From Victivallales bacterium (GTDB taxonomy: Bacteria > Verrucomicrobiota > Lentisphaeria > Oligosphaerales > Oligosphaeraceae), in assembly GCA_017964325.1 (NCBI GenBank), contig JAGCSE010000067.1:1-5955 (forward strand): a stretch of DNA of 5,955 nucleotides, read 5' to 3'. The notes beneath the pieces were generated by a model. It saw nothing but the letters and a program-made list of their open reading frames with translations. It ran no database searches and was not told where the DNA came from. Of the stretch, positions 5,825 through 5,955 are shown one piece after another. How positions within the stretch are numbered: the stretch's first letter is position 1; each line of letters begins with the position of its first letter. The position numbers were made by a program, and so were the translations under genes.

Positions 5825-5955
5825 GGTGATTTACGTAGTAAATATCAAAAAATAAGAAATTTAAGGAGGATTTTTTTAAAGACATTAAAAATGCAATTGG
5901 ATAACTAGAATATCTCAAAAGCGTTCTTTTATAAATATAGTATAGAAAACGATAC
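5825..5955 (-). promoter_or_regulatory. AT-rich leader upstream of the Hsp70 gene
   Basis: This very AT-rich stretch probably holds the operon promoter. A TATACT box on the minus strand (5944-5939) matches the -10 consensus at five of six bases, but its -35 partner would lie beyond the window. A perfect 6-bp inverted repeat with a 3-bp spacer, ATTTAC-GTA-GTAAAT as read on the plus strand (5829-5843), sits five bases before the start codon and could be a small leader hairpin, an operator or chance. An AAGGAGGA stretch (5863-5870) reads as a Shine-Dalgarno on the plus strand, but no start codon lies at a useful distance. No protein-coding gene is evident here. Confidence 0.3.

Noticed and set aside
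5863..5908. Plus-strand small gene behind the AAGGAGGA at 5863-5870
   Set aside because: The next ATG (5891) is about 21 bases downstream, too far, and it opens a frame of only five codons.
5825..5955. CIRCE heat-shock operator before the Hsp70-like gene
   Set aside because: No TTAGCACTC/GAGTGCTAA pair or near match is visible in the leader.

Overview
The window reads as a chromosomal stretch of a Gram-negative bacterium, most likely from the PVC group (Lentisphaerota or Verrucomicrobiota). The grounds are the Tat-exported Gfo/Idh/MocA oxidoreductase and the DUF481 outer-membrane protein with an SH3-like N-terminus, both common there. The phylum is inference from protein style only. All four confident genes lie on the minus strand, so transcription runs from the right end to the left.

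Right to left: an AT-rich leader (5825-5955); an atypical Hsp70-family protein (5824-4004); after 15 bp, tgt, the queuosine tRNA-guanine transglycosylase (3988-2822); after 23 bp, a Gfo/Idh/MocA oxidoreductase with a twin-arginine signal (2798-1536). These three probably form one transcription unit that ends at an AT-rich hairpin plus T-run (1489-1454). A TTGACA box follows directly, and a 185-bp gap leads to a DUF481 outer-membrane beta-barrel gene (1350-310). That gene ends at a very strong intrinsic terminator (278-241) with a perfect 16-bp stem. I see no shared pathway linking the three operon genes: one is protein-folding-like, one modifies tRNA, one is an exported oxidoreductase.

The left end (about 21-245) is the least ordinary part. 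It is a tandem array of 9-bp units, nearly all starting with CTAG, with larger 18- and 27-bp duplications nested inside. It abuts the T-tract of the DUF481 terminator. One plus-strand frame is open through it and out of the window, reading (Leu-Glu/Ala-Ala)n. Whether that is a gene or only a minisatellite cannot be settled here.

I found no convincing new multi-gene system. The best leads are the CTAG array and the Hsp70 relative, which has lost the usual linker, lid and apparently the catalytic lysine.
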